Notes: generated from the sequence alone by a model not told the origin. DNA of 64,000 bases from Chryseobacterium sp. 3008163 (GCF_003669035.1 NZ_CP033070.1:372001-436000), one strand, 5' to 3'. Shown: positions 46,622-55,577, counted from the stretch's first letter. Numbers and translations: made by a program.

Positions 46622-46920
46622 TTGTAAATACCACTAATCGATGAAGTGGATGAGCGTTATTATTCCTTAAGGGTTGAGAGACCTTTTCGCAGCACGCCTG
46701 AACTTGCTTGTCTGAATTGCCAGATATCATAAACTAAAAATATCGTTCTTTTCAATAATGCAAGGACTTGCTTCCACTATTTATTTCATATCCTTGGAAT
46801 CAATCCAAGGATCTCTTTTTAATTAGGTTTCTTTCATATTTATTGATCCTTTATCCTATATGATTTTGTTTGATATCAAAAATATGATTTATTACAGAAG
46901 AAGTTGTAATAATGCCCTAC
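46622..46920. other. Gene-free spacer after dnaE
   Basis: No ORF or clear hairpin is seen in this AT-rich stretch. The regulatory sites of the next gene begin at 46921. Confidence 0.5.
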
Positions 46921-46988
46921 TGACATTTTAAACAAAGAATAATTGACATTCTAAGCAAAATTATTTTACTGCGTTCAAGATAACTTTG
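46921..46988 (+). promoter_or_regulatory. Promoter of first quinone-reductase gene with paired 17-mer operator
   Basis: Two direct 17-mers, TGACATTTTAAACAAAG (46921-46937) and TGACATTCTAAGCAAAA (46944-46960), have a 6-nt spacer (23-nt period, about two helix turns). After 20 nt comes TAACTTTG (46981-46988), a -7 box. Direct pairs just upstream of the -33 region are typical for AraC-type activators. The same arrangement occurs twice at 50448-50607. Confidence 0.75.
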
Positions 46989-47008
46989 CAATAGTTAAAT
47001 TATTACAT

Positions 47009-47983
47009 ATGAAAGCAGTTGTTTTAAAGGAGTTTGGACCGGCACAGAATCTACATGTTGCGGATGTCCCAATTCCATCAATATCAGATGATGAAGTCCT
47101 TGTGAATGTAAAATCATTCAGTATCAATCCCGTAGAGGCGCATGTACGTGAAGTAGAACACTGGTGGAACCTGGTCAGTGCCTCTACAACCGCAGATCCA
47201 CATATTATATTGGGTTGGGACGTTTCAGGTATCATCACTGAAACAGGAAAGAATGTCACCAAATTTAAAAAAGGCGATGAGGTTTTCGGAATGATCAATT
47301 TCCTCGGATATGGAGCAGCATACGCAGAATATGTCAGTGCTCCAGTTACTGATTTGGCTTTGAAGCCATCCAACATCAGTTTTGAGGAGGCGGCAGGTGC
47401 AACCATGGCAGCACAGACAGCCTGGGTTTCACTTGTTAGATATGGAAAGGTCAAAAAAGGTGATAAAGTTGTTATAACAGGGGCATCCGGAGGTGTTGGA
47501 CATTTTGCCGTACAGATTGCAAAACATTTTGGTGCCCATGTAATTGGAGTGGCATCTGAAGAAAACAGAGATTTTGTACTGTCATTGGGCGCAGATGAAT
47601 TCGTAGACTATAAGACGCAAAATTTTGAAGAGCTTATTACGGACGCTGATCTAGTTCACGATGCAGTTTGGAGAAATGACGAATCACATATCCTTCGTTC
47701 ACTCAATGCGATTAAACCAGGAGGAACACTTCTCAGCCTGATGGTATATCCTAGTGTTGATTTCATAGAGATGGCAATGAAAGAGAGAAAGGTTTCCGTT
47801 GTAAGGATGAATGTGACTGATTCTTCTGACCATATCGGAGATGTGGAAGCCATCAGGTCACTCTTGGATATGGGTAAAATGAAAACCCACATCTCTCAGG
47901 AATTTGCAATAGAGGAAACCCAAAAGGCACATCAGCAGATAGAAACACACACTACTAAAGGAAAGATAGTTATCAAACTATAA
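47009..47983 (+). CDS. NADPH:quinone reductase-like oxidoreductase (MDR family)
   Basis: The 324-aa protein starts MKAVVLKEFGPAQNLHVADV, with VFGMINFLGYGAAYAEYVSA and the nucleotide site KVVITGASGGVGHFAVQIAK (about 150-170). There are no zinc-binding cysteines, so it is a QOR-type medium-chain reductase that passes two electrons from NADPH to quinones or enones. It opens the qor-DJ-1-araC transcript. It resembles the 50635 gene closely in layout and has the same operator pair, so they look like paralogues. Confidence 0.85.
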   Translation: MKAVVLKEFGPAQNLHVADVPIPSISDDEVLVNVKSFSINPVEAHVREVEHWWNLVSASTTADPHIILGWDVSGIITETGKNVTKFKKGDEVFGMINFLGYGAAYAEYVSAPVTDLALKPSNISFEEAAGATMAAQTAWVSLVRYGKVKKGDKVVITGASGGVGHFAVQIAKHFGAHVIGVASEENRDFVLSLGADEFVDYKTQNFEELITDADLVHDAVWRNDESHILRSLNAIKPGGTLLSLMVYPSVDFIEMAMKERKVSVVRMNVTDSSDHIGDVEAIRSLLDMGKMKTHISQEFAIEETQKAHQQIETHTTKGKIVIKL

Positions 47984-48100
47984 AGATAACAGGGCTTCGA
48001 TAACTATTGTGCTTACTCTATTATGAAGCCCTGATCTATCGAAGCTATCATCCTTTTATGCATCTTAAGAGATGCAGCTCATTTACAAAATTAAATATCA

Positions 48101-49126
48101 ATGACTATGGATTCAACTAAAAAGAAAAAGGCACTTATCGTGATCTCTTCAGCGAAAATACTGCCTCTTTCAAAACCCGTTGGTCACGGAGGCATATCGA
48201 CCGGATTTTTTCTCATAGAATTAGCCAAAGTACTGCATGCATTCGAAGACACACATGATTTTATTTTTGCTACACCGGACGGAAAAGTACCGCAGTTGGA
48301 TATCAACGGTTTAGCATTAAGCATGCATGCAGCTGATAAGACCGGGAGCATTACAATGGGTACGATAATAGATCAGATGTTTAAATTTAATGCTGACAGT
48401 TTTCGAAAAAAGTATTCAGAATTGGCTTCCAGAAGAGAATCAGAATTGAATACGGCATTCAAACATTTGGGTAAGATTCATATATCAAAGCTACTTCCGA
48501 ATACAGACAAGGAGGTAAGAAGTATCATTCCAGACATAGAAAGCAGAATGAGCACCTTGACTGAAAAGTATTTTTTCTCTCTTGAAGAGCTGCTCGAAAA
48601 AGATGTACGATCTACAGACGTGTTCAAGCTTAAAGATTTGGATTTCGTACATCTTCCGGGTGGGCATGCCCCTATGGTCGATTTTTACGACAATCCCCAC
48701 CTTGGTGAACTGATGAACAGATTGAGAGAGGAAAATATCTTGATATCTATGATCTGTCATGGACCTGTAGCTTTGACCTCTGCCAAATACAGAATTCTTA
48801 CCAATGGAAAGCCCGTCCTTACTGACAATAAGAATTTTAAAGGTGCGAATATAACCGTATCTTCGAAACTTGCAGAAATGATTGCGGTAAAAATGGCCTA
48901 TCCAAAAATTCCAGGAAAAAAGACCAGACTTGAGTATATTGTTGAAGATGTTCTTAAACAAGATGGTTACCATATTGTTAACAGTTATAATCCTGTTGCT
49001 ATCCAGGTAGTTTATGATCAAAAGTTTAAACTCCTGACAGGCAATGGTCCACAGGCAATGGATGCCCTGACGCAAAAATTACAAGAAATAGTGGGTGTAA
49101 TAAATAAAAAATCTCATATTGATTAA
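48101..49126 (+). CDS. Large DJ-1/PfpI-type protein
   Basis: The 341-aa protein carries the Hsp31-like core: GHGGISTGFFLIELAKVLHA, LDFVHLPGGHAPMVDFYDN and ISMICHGPVALTSAKY (nucleophile Cys), then TLTEKYFFSL-like and C-terminal DGYHIVNSYNPVAIQ text. It is about 110 residues longer than usual because of a charged helical insert around residues 95-155 (KKYSELASRRESELNTAFKH). The likely role is repair or removal of reactive carbonyls. It is third-party to nothing else, lying 117 nt after the quinone reductase and 59 nt before araC. Confidence 0.78.
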   Translation: MTMDSTKKKKALIVISSAKILPLSKPVGHGGISTGFFLIELAKVLHAFEDTHDFIFATPDGKVPQLDINGLALSMHAADKTGSITMGTIIDQMFKFNADSFRKKYSELASRRESELNTAFKHLGKIHISKLLPNTDKEVRSIIPDIESRMSTLTEKYFFSLEELLEKDVRSTDVFKLKDLDFVHLPGGHAPMVDFYDNPHLGELMNRLREENILISMICHGPVALTSAKYRILTNGKPVLTDNKNFKGANITVSSKLAEMIAVKMAYPKIPGKKTRLEYIVEDVLKQDGYHIVNSYNPVAIQVVYDQKFKLLTGNGPQAMDALTQKLQEIVGVINKKSHID

Positions 49127-49185
49127 GCAGAAAAATCTGTAATTTAATCTCTTTTTTTACAACAGACTAAACACATAATCGAAAG

Positions 49186-49985
49186 ATGGCAAAACAAAAC
49201 TTCAATAAATTCACAGATCTTGTCTGGACTGTCACTGAGGAAGGGATTTATAAAGACGATCTGAGTCTCGACTTTCATTCTTTTGTACTCATCATTTCCG
49301 GAGAAATGAAGATCATTCAGGCAGATAAATCCTATACATTTGGTGCGGACAGTATGCTGCTTTTTCCGAGAAATCAAATATCTGCGGTCATAAAGCAGCC
49401 TAAAGACGGGAGACCATACAAGGCTATAGTATTCGGTTTGACGGTGGAAAGGCTGAAAGCATTTTACACCAAAGAAAGTCCAAATCCTGATGTTTCACCA
49501 GATCTTTCTGTTCGGATCTTAAGTGAGCAGCCATTATTGAAAAGTTTTTTTTCTTCCATCCTTCCTTATTTTGAATTGGAGCAAAAACTTCCTGAAAATA
49601 TTGAAAAACTGAAGTTCGAAGAAGCTATTTCTATTCTCCGGTACATTGAGCCCGGTATAGATGGTATTCTCTCTGATTTCTCTGAACCAGGGAAAATCAA
49701 TCTGGTTGATTTTATGGAAAAGCATTACAAATTCAATATGCCAATCGAAAAATTCGCATATCTCACAGGGCGCAGCCTTTCTACGTTTATAAGGGATTTT
49801 AAGAAAGCTTTTAAAATAACTCCTCAACGCTGGCTAACAAAAAAGCGCCTGGAATTGGCACATTTTCAATTAGCAAAAAAGACAAAAAAGCGAGAGACAT
49901 TTATCTTGAGATCGGGTTTGAAAATCTCTCCCATTTTTCTTTTGCCTTTAAGAAACAGTTCGGGTATTCACCCTCAGAATTATGA
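49186..49985 (+). pseudogene. AraC family regulator, 3' frame broken by one base
   Basis: The N-terminus is a cupin-like sensor (FHSFVLIISGEMKIIQADKS) and the end an AraC HTH (MPIEKFAYLTGRSLSTFIRD). The frame goes wrong after AKKTKK. One extra A in 49884-49889 restores ARDIYLEIGFENLSHFSFAF, KKQFGYSPSEL and a stop at 49985, 266 aa. It sits between units that carry the paired 17-mers, and is the best candidate for the protein that binds them. Unrepaired, its second HTH is destroyed. Confidence 0.82.
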
Positions 49986-50005
49986 TTGGTTTTAGAGTTA
50001 GAGTA

Positions 50006-50054
50006 ATTTAAAAATAAATAGTAATCCGTTAAGGATTACTATTTATTTTTAAAT
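50006..50054. terminator. 22-bp bidirectional terminator
   Basis: A perfect 22-bp inverted repeat (50006-50027, 50033-50054) with loop GTTAA and A/T-rich flanks separates the araC gene from the converging ABM gene. Confidence 0.9.
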
Positions 50055-50410
50055 ACATTGCTGTAAAGATTTACTGTTGCACCACCTGCCATTCCTTTCA
50101 TCATAGCAAAAATATCGTCAGAATAGTTGCCAAGCAGGTCGATTCGATTGATTTTCCAATCAACTTTGTGCTCATTCATTACCGGACCAAATGCCTGTGC
50201 GTGCTTTATCAATTCATTTTCATCAGCATAAGACTCAAGAAAAATAATTTCCAAAGTATCCGGATTGTAATGGCATTCATGGATCAAGACCCCATCCCCT
50301 TCTTTAGGTATAGATATTCTTGCAGCTGCCATCAATTGTTCTAATTTTTCCCATTCACTGGGCTCCACTGTTGCAGACATTGTAAGTCGTAAAATTGATT
50401 GTTCTGACAT
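50039..50410 (-). CDS. ABM-type small monooxygenase-like protein
   Basis: The 123-aa protein has the dimeric ferredoxin-like ABM pattern: LRLTMSATVEPSEWEKLEQL, GVLIHECHYNPDTLEIIFLE, then YADENELIKHAQAFGPVMNE. Such proteins oxidise quinol-like compounds or bind aromatics without cofactors. It is transcribed leftward from a promoter with the paired 17-mer operator, so it shares control with two quinone reductases, a fitting metabolic partner. Confidence 0.75.
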   Translation of the reverse strand: MSEQSILRLTMSATVEPSEWEKLEQLMAAARISIPKEGDGVLIHECHYNPDTLEIIFLESYADENELIKHAQAFGPVMNEHKVDWKINRIDLLGNYSDDIFAMMKGMAGGATVNLYSNVFKNK

Positions 50411-50447
50411 TTTAAATGTTTTTAATTATTGCTTGATTAATTAAATA

Positions 50448-50515
50448 CAAAATTAGCTTCAAACCGACAATTATTCTTTGTTCATAATGTCAAAAAAACA
50501 TTGTTCAAAATGTCA
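50448..50515 (-). promoter_or_regulatory. Promoter of ABM gene with paired 17-mer operator
   Basis: On the minus strand, TGACATTTTGAACAATG (50515-50499), 6 nt, TGACATTATGAACAAAG (50492-50476), 20 nt, then TAATTTTG (50455-50448) as -7 box. Geometry is identical to the 46921 site. Confidence 0.75.
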
Positions 50516-50540
50516 TTTGAAATTACTGCCAACTGCTTTT

Positions 50541-50607
50541 TGACAATCTCAGCAAAGTAAATTTGACATTATGAACAAAAAAAAAGCAGATTATTGAATC
50601 TACCTTT
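50541..50607 (+). promoter_or_regulatory. Promoter of second quinone-reductase gene with paired 17-mer operator
   Basis: TGACAATCTCAGCAAAG (50541-50557), 6 nt, TGACATTATGAACAAAA (50564-50580), 19 nt, then TACCTTTG (50600-50607). The distal copy is the weakest of the six. Confidence 0.72.
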
Positions 50608-50634
50608 GACCAATCATTTTAAATACAATAAATA

Positions 50635-51627
50635 ATGAAAGCAATAATCTTAAAAGAAGTAGGCGGTCCTGAAAACTTAATTTTAGCAGACGTTCCTGTA
50701 CCATCCATCAAAGAAAACGAAGTTCTGGTTCAAGTAAAGGCAGTAGCCATTAATCCGGTAGATGCTTTTGTCCGTAGAAATCAGGCTGCATTGGAAATGA
50801 TCTATGCGCTTAAGGGTAATGAAGAAAATATCATTCTGGGATGGGACGTGGCTGGTATTGTAACTCAAGTTGGAAGTACTGTGACCAGATTTCAGGTCGG
50901 AGACGAAGTTTTTGGGAATTTCAACTTTATCGGTCAGGCAAATGCATACGCAGAATTTGTTGCCGCACCGGAACATGAATTGGTCATCAAACCTGAAAAT
51001 GTCAGTTTCGAAGAAGCAGCAGGTGCAACAATGGCTGCTTTGACCGCTTGGGCTTCAGTGGTGAAGTTTGCAGAGGTTAAGAAAGGCGATAAGGTCATTG
51101 TTTACGGTGCCTCAGGTGGTGTTGGTCATTATGCTGTACAGATCGCAAAGCATTTCGGTGCATATGTTGTTGGAGTAGCATCTGGTGATAACAAAGATTT
51201 TGTTCTAGGTCTCGGCGCTGACGAGTTCTTTGATTATAAAACCCAGGCGGTTGAAGATTTTATCAACGATGCCGACATCGTCCACGATGCCGTTTGGGTT
51301 GAAGCAGACGTCAACAGTACTGAAGAGACCCATTTGGCCCGTTCATTGAAAACACTCAAGGAAGGTGGAATTTTATCAAGTATTGTGGTTTACCCTGACC
51401 AACAATTTATTGACAAGGCAAAGACAGAGAGGAACATAACTGTTCAGCGGGTGAATGTGACGCCCAATGATACCTATCTTAAAGATATGGAAACTATCGC
51501 TCAACTTTTATCTGAAGGAGAAATCAAAACCTATACCTCACATGTGTTCCCGTTGGCAGAAATGGCTAAAGCACATGAAATCATTCAAACCAAAAATGCT
51601 GTGGGCAAAATAATCCTTGTTCCGTAA
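50635..51627 (+). CDS. NADPH:quinone reductase-like oxidoreductase (paralogue)
   Basis: This 330-aa protein starts MKAIILKEVGGPENLILADV, with VFGNFNFIGQANAYAEFVAA and KVIVYGASGGVGHYAVQIAK as nucleotide site. It is a QOR-type reductase without zinc ligands. It diverges from the ABM gene and is a close relative of the 47009 gene, with the same order of motifs. The terminator at 51651-51681 makes it a single-gene transcript. Confidence 0.86.
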   Translation: MKAIILKEVGGPENLILADVPVPSIKENEVLVQVKAVAINPVDAFVRRNQAALEMIYALKGNEENIILGWDVAGIVTQVGSTVTRFQVGDEVFGNFNFIGQANAYAEFVAAPEHELVIKPENVSFEEAAGATMAALTAWASVVKFAEVKKGDKVIVYGASGGVGHYAVQIAKHFGAYVVGVASGDNKDFVLGLGADEFFDYKTQAVEDFINDADIVHDAVWVEADVNSTEETHLARSLKTLKEGGILSSIVVYPDQQFIDKAKTERNITVQRVNVTPNDTYLKDMETIAQLLSEGEIKTYTSHVFPLAEMAKAHEIIQTKNAVGKIILVP

Positions 51628-51650
51628 TCTGATCATTTGAAATAAAACAA

Positions 51651-51681
51651 AGGGACTTCTATTCGTGGAAGTCTCTTTTTT
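51651..51681 (+). terminator. Terminator after the quinone-reductase gene
   Basis: GGGACTTC, an 8-nt loop and GAAGTCTC (one G-T pair) followed by TTTTTT. Confidence 0.75.
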
Positions 51682-51749
51682 ATTTGAAGTTTTCTTATTG
51701 ATTTTGTTTGTTGATTCTTTACATTTTTATCAACCAAAAAAAACCTAAA

Positions 51750-52136
51750 TTACTTTTCAGCGGACATTTCAGCCTTTACCTTCTCACGATGCTGCATTCC
51801 CCATTTTGTCATGGCAGCGACTACCTCTTCCAGAGTGTAACTATAAGGAAGCAGTTCATACTCGATCGTTACCGGATATCCATTTTCTACTTTTTTGATG
51901 ATGAAACCGTTCATTTCAAGTTCCTTCAATTCACTTGAAAGAACACGCGCAGAAATTCCCGCTACCTGCCTTTGGATCTCTGTAAATCTTTTGTTACCTC
52001 TTCCCATAGCAATGATGATCATCAGTTTCCACTTGCCTCCGATCGCGTACAAAGCATCTGACATGGCCATTAAAACCTTATGGCATTCTTCTGTAAATGC
52101 TTTGTTATCTATTTGATTTTCCTGTGTATCTGCCAT
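51750..52136 (-). CDS. HxlR-family regulator
   Basis: The 128-aa winged-helix protein carries the HxlR signature: SDALYAIGGKWKLMIIIAMG, RFTEIQRQVAGISARVLSSE, LKELEMNGFIIKKVENGYPV and YELLPYSYTLEEVV. HxlR proteins sense electrophiles or quinones, often by one Cys. Here Cys is near residue 18 (FTEECHKVL). It diverges from the SnoaL-like gene and its own leader contains the conserved operator (52151-52189), so it probably represses itself. Confidence 0.9.
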   Translation of the reverse strand: MADTQENQIDNKAFTEECHKVLMAMSDALYAIGGKWKLMIIIAMGRGNKRFTEIQRQVAGISARVLSSELKELEMNGFIIKKVENGYPVTIEYELLPYSYTLEEVVAAMTKWGMQHREKVKAEMSAEK

Positions 52137-52150
52137 AGCTTTATTTTTGA

Positions 52151-52209
52151 TTAGCTCATAACCTTTAGGTAACGACTAATAAATTGTAAGCAAATATAGT
52201 ATAATTTTG
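52151..52209. promoter_or_regulatory. hxlR/snoaL divergent promoters with conserved operator
   Basis: A block at 52151-52189 recurs, in inverted orientation, at 54563-54601 with 34 of 38 positions equal. It contains the dyad TTAG-N21-CTAA and TTAGTCGTTA. The -7 boxes are TATATTTG (52198-52191, minus, for hxlR) and TAATTTTG (52202-52209, plus). The block covers the hxlR start point. Confidence 0.75.
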
Positions 52210-52260
52210 TCAACATTAATTACAGAAAGTAATTTTCAGTATTCATTAAACAACAAAATT

Positions 52261-52698
52261 ATGACACTAGAAATTTTAAAGACAAAGGAAGACCTGAGAA
52301 ACCTGATCGATGACTATGCTTACTTAAGTGATGAATGGAAGATCTCCGAAGTAATGGATCTGTTCACACCAGATGTGAGCTATAAGGTCCATATGAATGG
52401 TGCTTTGGTAGCAGACGTTTCAGGAAGGGAAAATATGGAACGGGATTTCAATCTTCACGCTTCACAAGTGAAAACGTATTTTACGCTCAACGGGCAGCAT
52501 ACTGTAAAGATTGAAAACGAAACTGCCACCGGCATTTCCTTCGCCCAGATCAAAATGATCAGGGAAGCTGAAGGAAAAGATATCTTGACCGACTATAGTG
52601 TAAAATATGACGACCTCTATGTGAAGCAAAATGAAAAATGGCTGATCAAAGACCGTGTGGCCCATTTCCTGATTATCGAATCAAGGTCAATTTCTTGA
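52261..52698 (+). CDS. SnoaL/NTF2-like protein
   Basis: From ATG 52261 (MTLEILKTKEDLRNLIDDYA) the protein is 145 aa. The 52207 start lies inside the promoter and is unlikely. It has the cone-shaped NTF2 fold pattern (DEWKISEVMDLFTPDVSYKV, YSVKYDDLYVKQNEKWLIKD). Members bind or convert small hydrophobic molecules. It diverges from hxlR, its probable regulator. Confidence 0.8.
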   Translation: MTLEILKTKEDLRNLIDDYAYLSDEWKISEVMDLFTPDVSYKVHMNGALVADVSGRENMERDFNLHASQVKTYFTLNGQHTVKIENETATGISFAQIKMIREAEGKDILTDYSVKYDDLYVKQNEKWLIKDRVAHFLIIESRSIS

Positions 52699-52719
52699 TC
52701 TTCTGTGCGCATTTAAACA

Positions 52720-52756
52720 GTAAAGCCTTGCAACACATTTTGTTACAAGGCTTTAC
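52720..52756 (+). terminator. Hairpin after snoaL-like gene
   Basis: GTAAAGCCTTG and CAAGGCTTTAC pair perfectly, extended inward by AACA/TGTT, 22 nt after the stop. There is no long T tract. Confidence 0.6.
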
Positions 52757-52828
52757 GCTTTCCAAAAATCAATTTTAATTTGGCAGCCTCCCTCAGGAAA
52801 AAGCTTTAACTTATGAAGGTCAGGCAAT

Positions 52829-53290
52829 CTATCTGAACAATAGAACCTCTTTTAAAGTACCATTTTCAATTTTTATTGATTCTTCAAAAAGGTGAAGGTT
52901 AGCGGGACATACCTCTTCATAAGCTCTGCGAGAATTTTTAATTTCAAACAGAGCAATTCCCAAAGCAATATACATTTGCTTGTTTTTCCAATCATTGAAT
53001 TGTTCTCCATCTTCAAATTTAGATAACTGCTGAAGCATATAATCGATACGCTTATCCTCATTGGTGAGATTGAAGTATTCTTTGCTGTGTATGAGATAAT
53101 CGTGAAAATCATCCCTAGTATAAAATTCAGAGATAAAAAAAGCAATTCCTTGAGTATATTCTTTGAGATGCCGTTGAGGAATATATTCTTTAATATTGCC
53201 ATCAACTTTAAAAGGTTTGAGAATATAAGGAAGAGTTCCCGTTGAGATAGAAAGCTCATCCAACCTGTTTTTTATGTTGTCAAATATCAT
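52829..53290 (-). CDS. Unknown 153-aa protein
   Basis: The protein is helical and soluble, starting MIFDNIKNRLDELSISTGTL, with QRHLKEYTQGIAFFISEFYT and WKNKQMYIALGIALFEIKNS. No family recognised. It lacks a signal peptide. It stands alone between the hairpin after snoaL and the aldo/keto reductase. The overlapping 128-aa frame is a shadow. Confidence 0.5.
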   Translation of the reverse strand: MIFDNIKNRLDELSISTGTLPYILKPFKVDGNIKEYIPQRHLKEYTQGIAFFISEFYTRDDFHDYLIHSKEYFNLTNEDKRIDYMLQQLSKFEDGEQFNDWKNKQMYIALGIALFEIKNSRRAYEEVCPANLHLFEESIKIENGTLKEVLLFR

Positions 53291-53461
53291 AGATCATTTT
53301 TAACTCTGTTAAACATTGGTGTCGTACCCATTGGTTTTGAACAAAACACACAGTCCGGTCATCATTTATTGTAAAGTAAAAGCCATACTTTCATTTATAC
53401 AATTCAATGCTGTCCCATAAAGCAATGAAACAGCATTAAAAATGGTCACTATCAGTAGAAT

Positions 53462-54505
53462 TTAGAGAACAGTGATCGTTGGCTTCTTGATAAGATCCAC
53501 CTTATTTCCGGTAAGAGTTGACCTATTTTCCGGTGCTCTGTTAAAATCGTGGGGATATCCCATCTTTATCGAACTTGCCTCATCCAAACTTTCAACCTGT
53601 TCATCGGTAAGATGAAGATCTGCCGCCTTCAAATTATACTCGAGCTGTTCAAACGTGCGTGGTCCAAGGATTGGAATGACATTTTTAGCTTTAAGCCAGG
53701 CAAGTGCCACCAATGCGGGTTCACTTTCAAGAAACTCAGCGATAGCAAATAGCCTGTCAAGAACTGCTTCTGCAATCTCACCACCCTGGTAAGGATTACT
53801 CCCTGCAAATACAGTAGCCCTGCCGCTTTCACCTTTCCTGTATTTTCCGGTCAACAGTCCGCCAGCCAATGGTGACCAGGCCAATACACCCAATCCCATT
53901 GCTTCTGCCATTGGTAAAAGATCTCGTTCTGTCTCACGTTGAAGAAGACTGTACTCTACTTCGATAGCGCTGACGCCAGACCATCCCCGAAGGTCAGCGA
54001 TTGTTGCAGCAGCAGAGATACGCCAGGCCGGGAAGTTGGAAATACCGCCGTACACAATTTTTCCGGCTCGGACAAGATCGTCCAATCCACGGACTATTTC
54101 CTCGATAGGCGTGAAAAAATCATCCTGATGGACAAAGTAAAGATCGATCCTGTCGGTTTTTAATCTTCTTAAGCTATCTTCCACCGCCTGAACCATACTT
54201 TTACGATGATTTCCCAATGTTCCCAACGCCTGACCCGGAAAAACACCTCTGGTATATTTGGTGCTGATGACAAGATCATTTCTCTTGGCAGCGATTGCCT
54301 TTCCAAGAATCTCCTCTGATTCACCGCATTGATAAGTATCTGCCGTATCGATCAGATTACCGCCATGTTCCGTATAAAGTGAAATGATCCTTTCTGCTTC
54401 TTTGGCTTCTGCACCATAGCCCCACGCCTGTCCGAAATTTCCTGCTCCCAAAGCAAGATCGCTTACAGGAAGACCTGTTCTTTTACCTAACAATTTATAA
54501 TTCAT
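53462..54505 (-). CDS. Aldo/keto reductase
   Basis: This 347-aa TIM-barrel enzyme has GGNLIDTADTYQCGESEEIL (catalytic Asp and Tyr), LVISTKYTRG (Lys), IDLYFVHQDD (His), and the NADPH-binding end VALAWLKAKNVIPILGPRTF. It reduces aldehydes and ketones. Its promoter (TAATTTTG, 54550-54543, minus) lies next to the conserved operator at 54563-54601, so it probably belongs to the HxlR regulon. Confidence 0.9.
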   Translation of the reverse strand: MNYKLLGKRTGLPVSDLALGAGNFGQAWGYGAEAKEAERIISLYTEHGGNLIDTADTYQCGESEEILGKAIAAKRNDLVISTKYTRGVFPGQALGTLGNHRKSMVQAVEDSLRRLKTDRIDLYFVHQDDFFTPIEEIVRGLDDLVRAGKIVYGGISNFPAWRISAAATIADLRGWSGVSAIEVEYSLLQRETERDLLPMAEAMGLGVLAWSPLAGGLLTGKYRKGESGRATVFAGSNPYQGGEIAEAVLDRLFAIAEFLESEPALVALAWLKAKNVIPILGPRTFEQLEYNLKAADLHLTDEQVESLDEASSIKMGYPHDFNRAPENRSTLTGNKVDLIKKPTITVL

Positions 54506-54542
54506 TTTTCTTAATTTTAAGATTAATTGTAATTCTTATGGG

Positions 54543-54601
54543 CAAAATTACCTCATATTTGATTACAATTTATTAGTCGTTACTAAAAGGTTATCAACTA
54601 C
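54543..54601. promoter_or_regulatory. AKR/araC divergent promoter region with conserved operator
   Basis: The 38-nt block at 54563-54601 repeats that at hxlR/snoaL in the other orientation. The 21-nt part 54563-54583 is identical. It sits upstream of the AKR -7 box, over its -33 area. The araC -7 box is TATATTTG at 54648-54655. Confidence 0.75.
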
Positions 54602-54674
54602 GATTTTGGAATTGCTTATTATAATATTTGTTATTATTTACATGATCTATATTTGAATTTCTTACTTTTGTAAA

Positions 54675-55550
54675 ATGGAAAAGATTGTTAGAGTCGTGTC
54701 GGAGTTTAATAATGAATTGAAGCTTCAAGGTTTTAAAGCATTTCAGATTGAACAAGACAGTGGTGATACGAGAACTTATAGCCGGAAAGAATTCTATAAA
54801 ATATGCCTCACCACCGGCAATAGCAAAATTCACTATTCTGATAAAACGTATGAACAGGAAGGAACAATTCTCTTCTTTGGAAATCCGCATATTCCTTACT
54901 CCTGGGAAACGATTTCTACAACTTACGTGGGTTATACTATTCTTTTCTCTGAAGATTTTTTTAAAAATTCCGAACGTTCGGAGAGCTTGCAACAGTCATC
55001 ATTCTTTAAGATTGGTGGAACACCTGTCCTGAAAATTACTGAAGAGCAAAGAATTTTTCTCAATACCCTATTTCAGAAAATGATCGCCGAACAGGAAAGT
55101 GGGTATATATTTAAAGATGAATTGATTCGCAATTATATCAGCCTGATCATCCACGAGTCGTTGAAGATGGAGCCATCGGAAAATTACGAACAGAACAAGA
55201 ATGCCTCTTCGAGACTAACTTCTGTGTTCTTGGAGTTATTAGAGAGACAATTCCCAATTGAAACCACTGCAAATCCACTTCAGTTAAAAACTGCGCAACA
55301 TTATGCGCAGCATCTTAATGTGCATATCAACTATCTCAACCGTGCCTTGAAGGAAATCACAGATAAATCTACAACTACACATATTACAGAGCGAATTATC
55401 ACGGAAGCAAAAGCGTTACTGCAACATACAGATTGGAGTATTTCCGAAATTGCCTACGCCCTAGGGTTTGAATATCCAACCTACTTCAATAATTTCTTTA
55501 AAAAACAAACCGGCACCAATCCAAAAGCATTTCGTTTGACGGAAGTTTGA
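54675..55550 (+). CDS. AraC family regulator
   Basis: The intact 291-aa protein has an N-terminal cupin-type sensor (YKICLTTGNSKIHYSDKTYE, GNPHIPYSWETIS) and a C-terminal HTH (HLNVHINYLNRALKEITDKS, WSISEIAYALGFEYPTYFNN). The MFS gene starts 92 nt later and aldo/keto reductase diverges, so either or both could be targets. It begins 5 nt after TACTTTTG, but TATATTTG at 54648 is a better promoter. Confidence 0.88.
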   Translation: MEKIVRVVSEFNNELKLQGFKAFQIEQDSGDTRTYSRKEFYKICLTTGNSKIHYSDKTYEQEGTILFFGNPHIPYSWETISTTYVGYTILFSEDFFKNSERSESLQQSSFFKIGGTPVLKITEEQRIFLNTLFQKMIAEQESGYIFKDELIRNYISLIIHESLKMEPSENYEQNKNASSRLTSVFLELLERQFPIETTANPLQLKTAQHYAQHLNVHINYLNRALKEITDKSTTTHITERIITEAKALLQHTDWSISEIAYALGFEYPTYFNNFFKKQTGTNPKAFRLTEV

Positions 55551-55577
55551 ATTTCTTAATCTTTAGTTTGAATATTG

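Noticed and set aside
48491-49075. 194-aa antisense frame
   Set aside because: It lies wholly within the well-supported DJ-1-type gene on the other strand and has no known motif.
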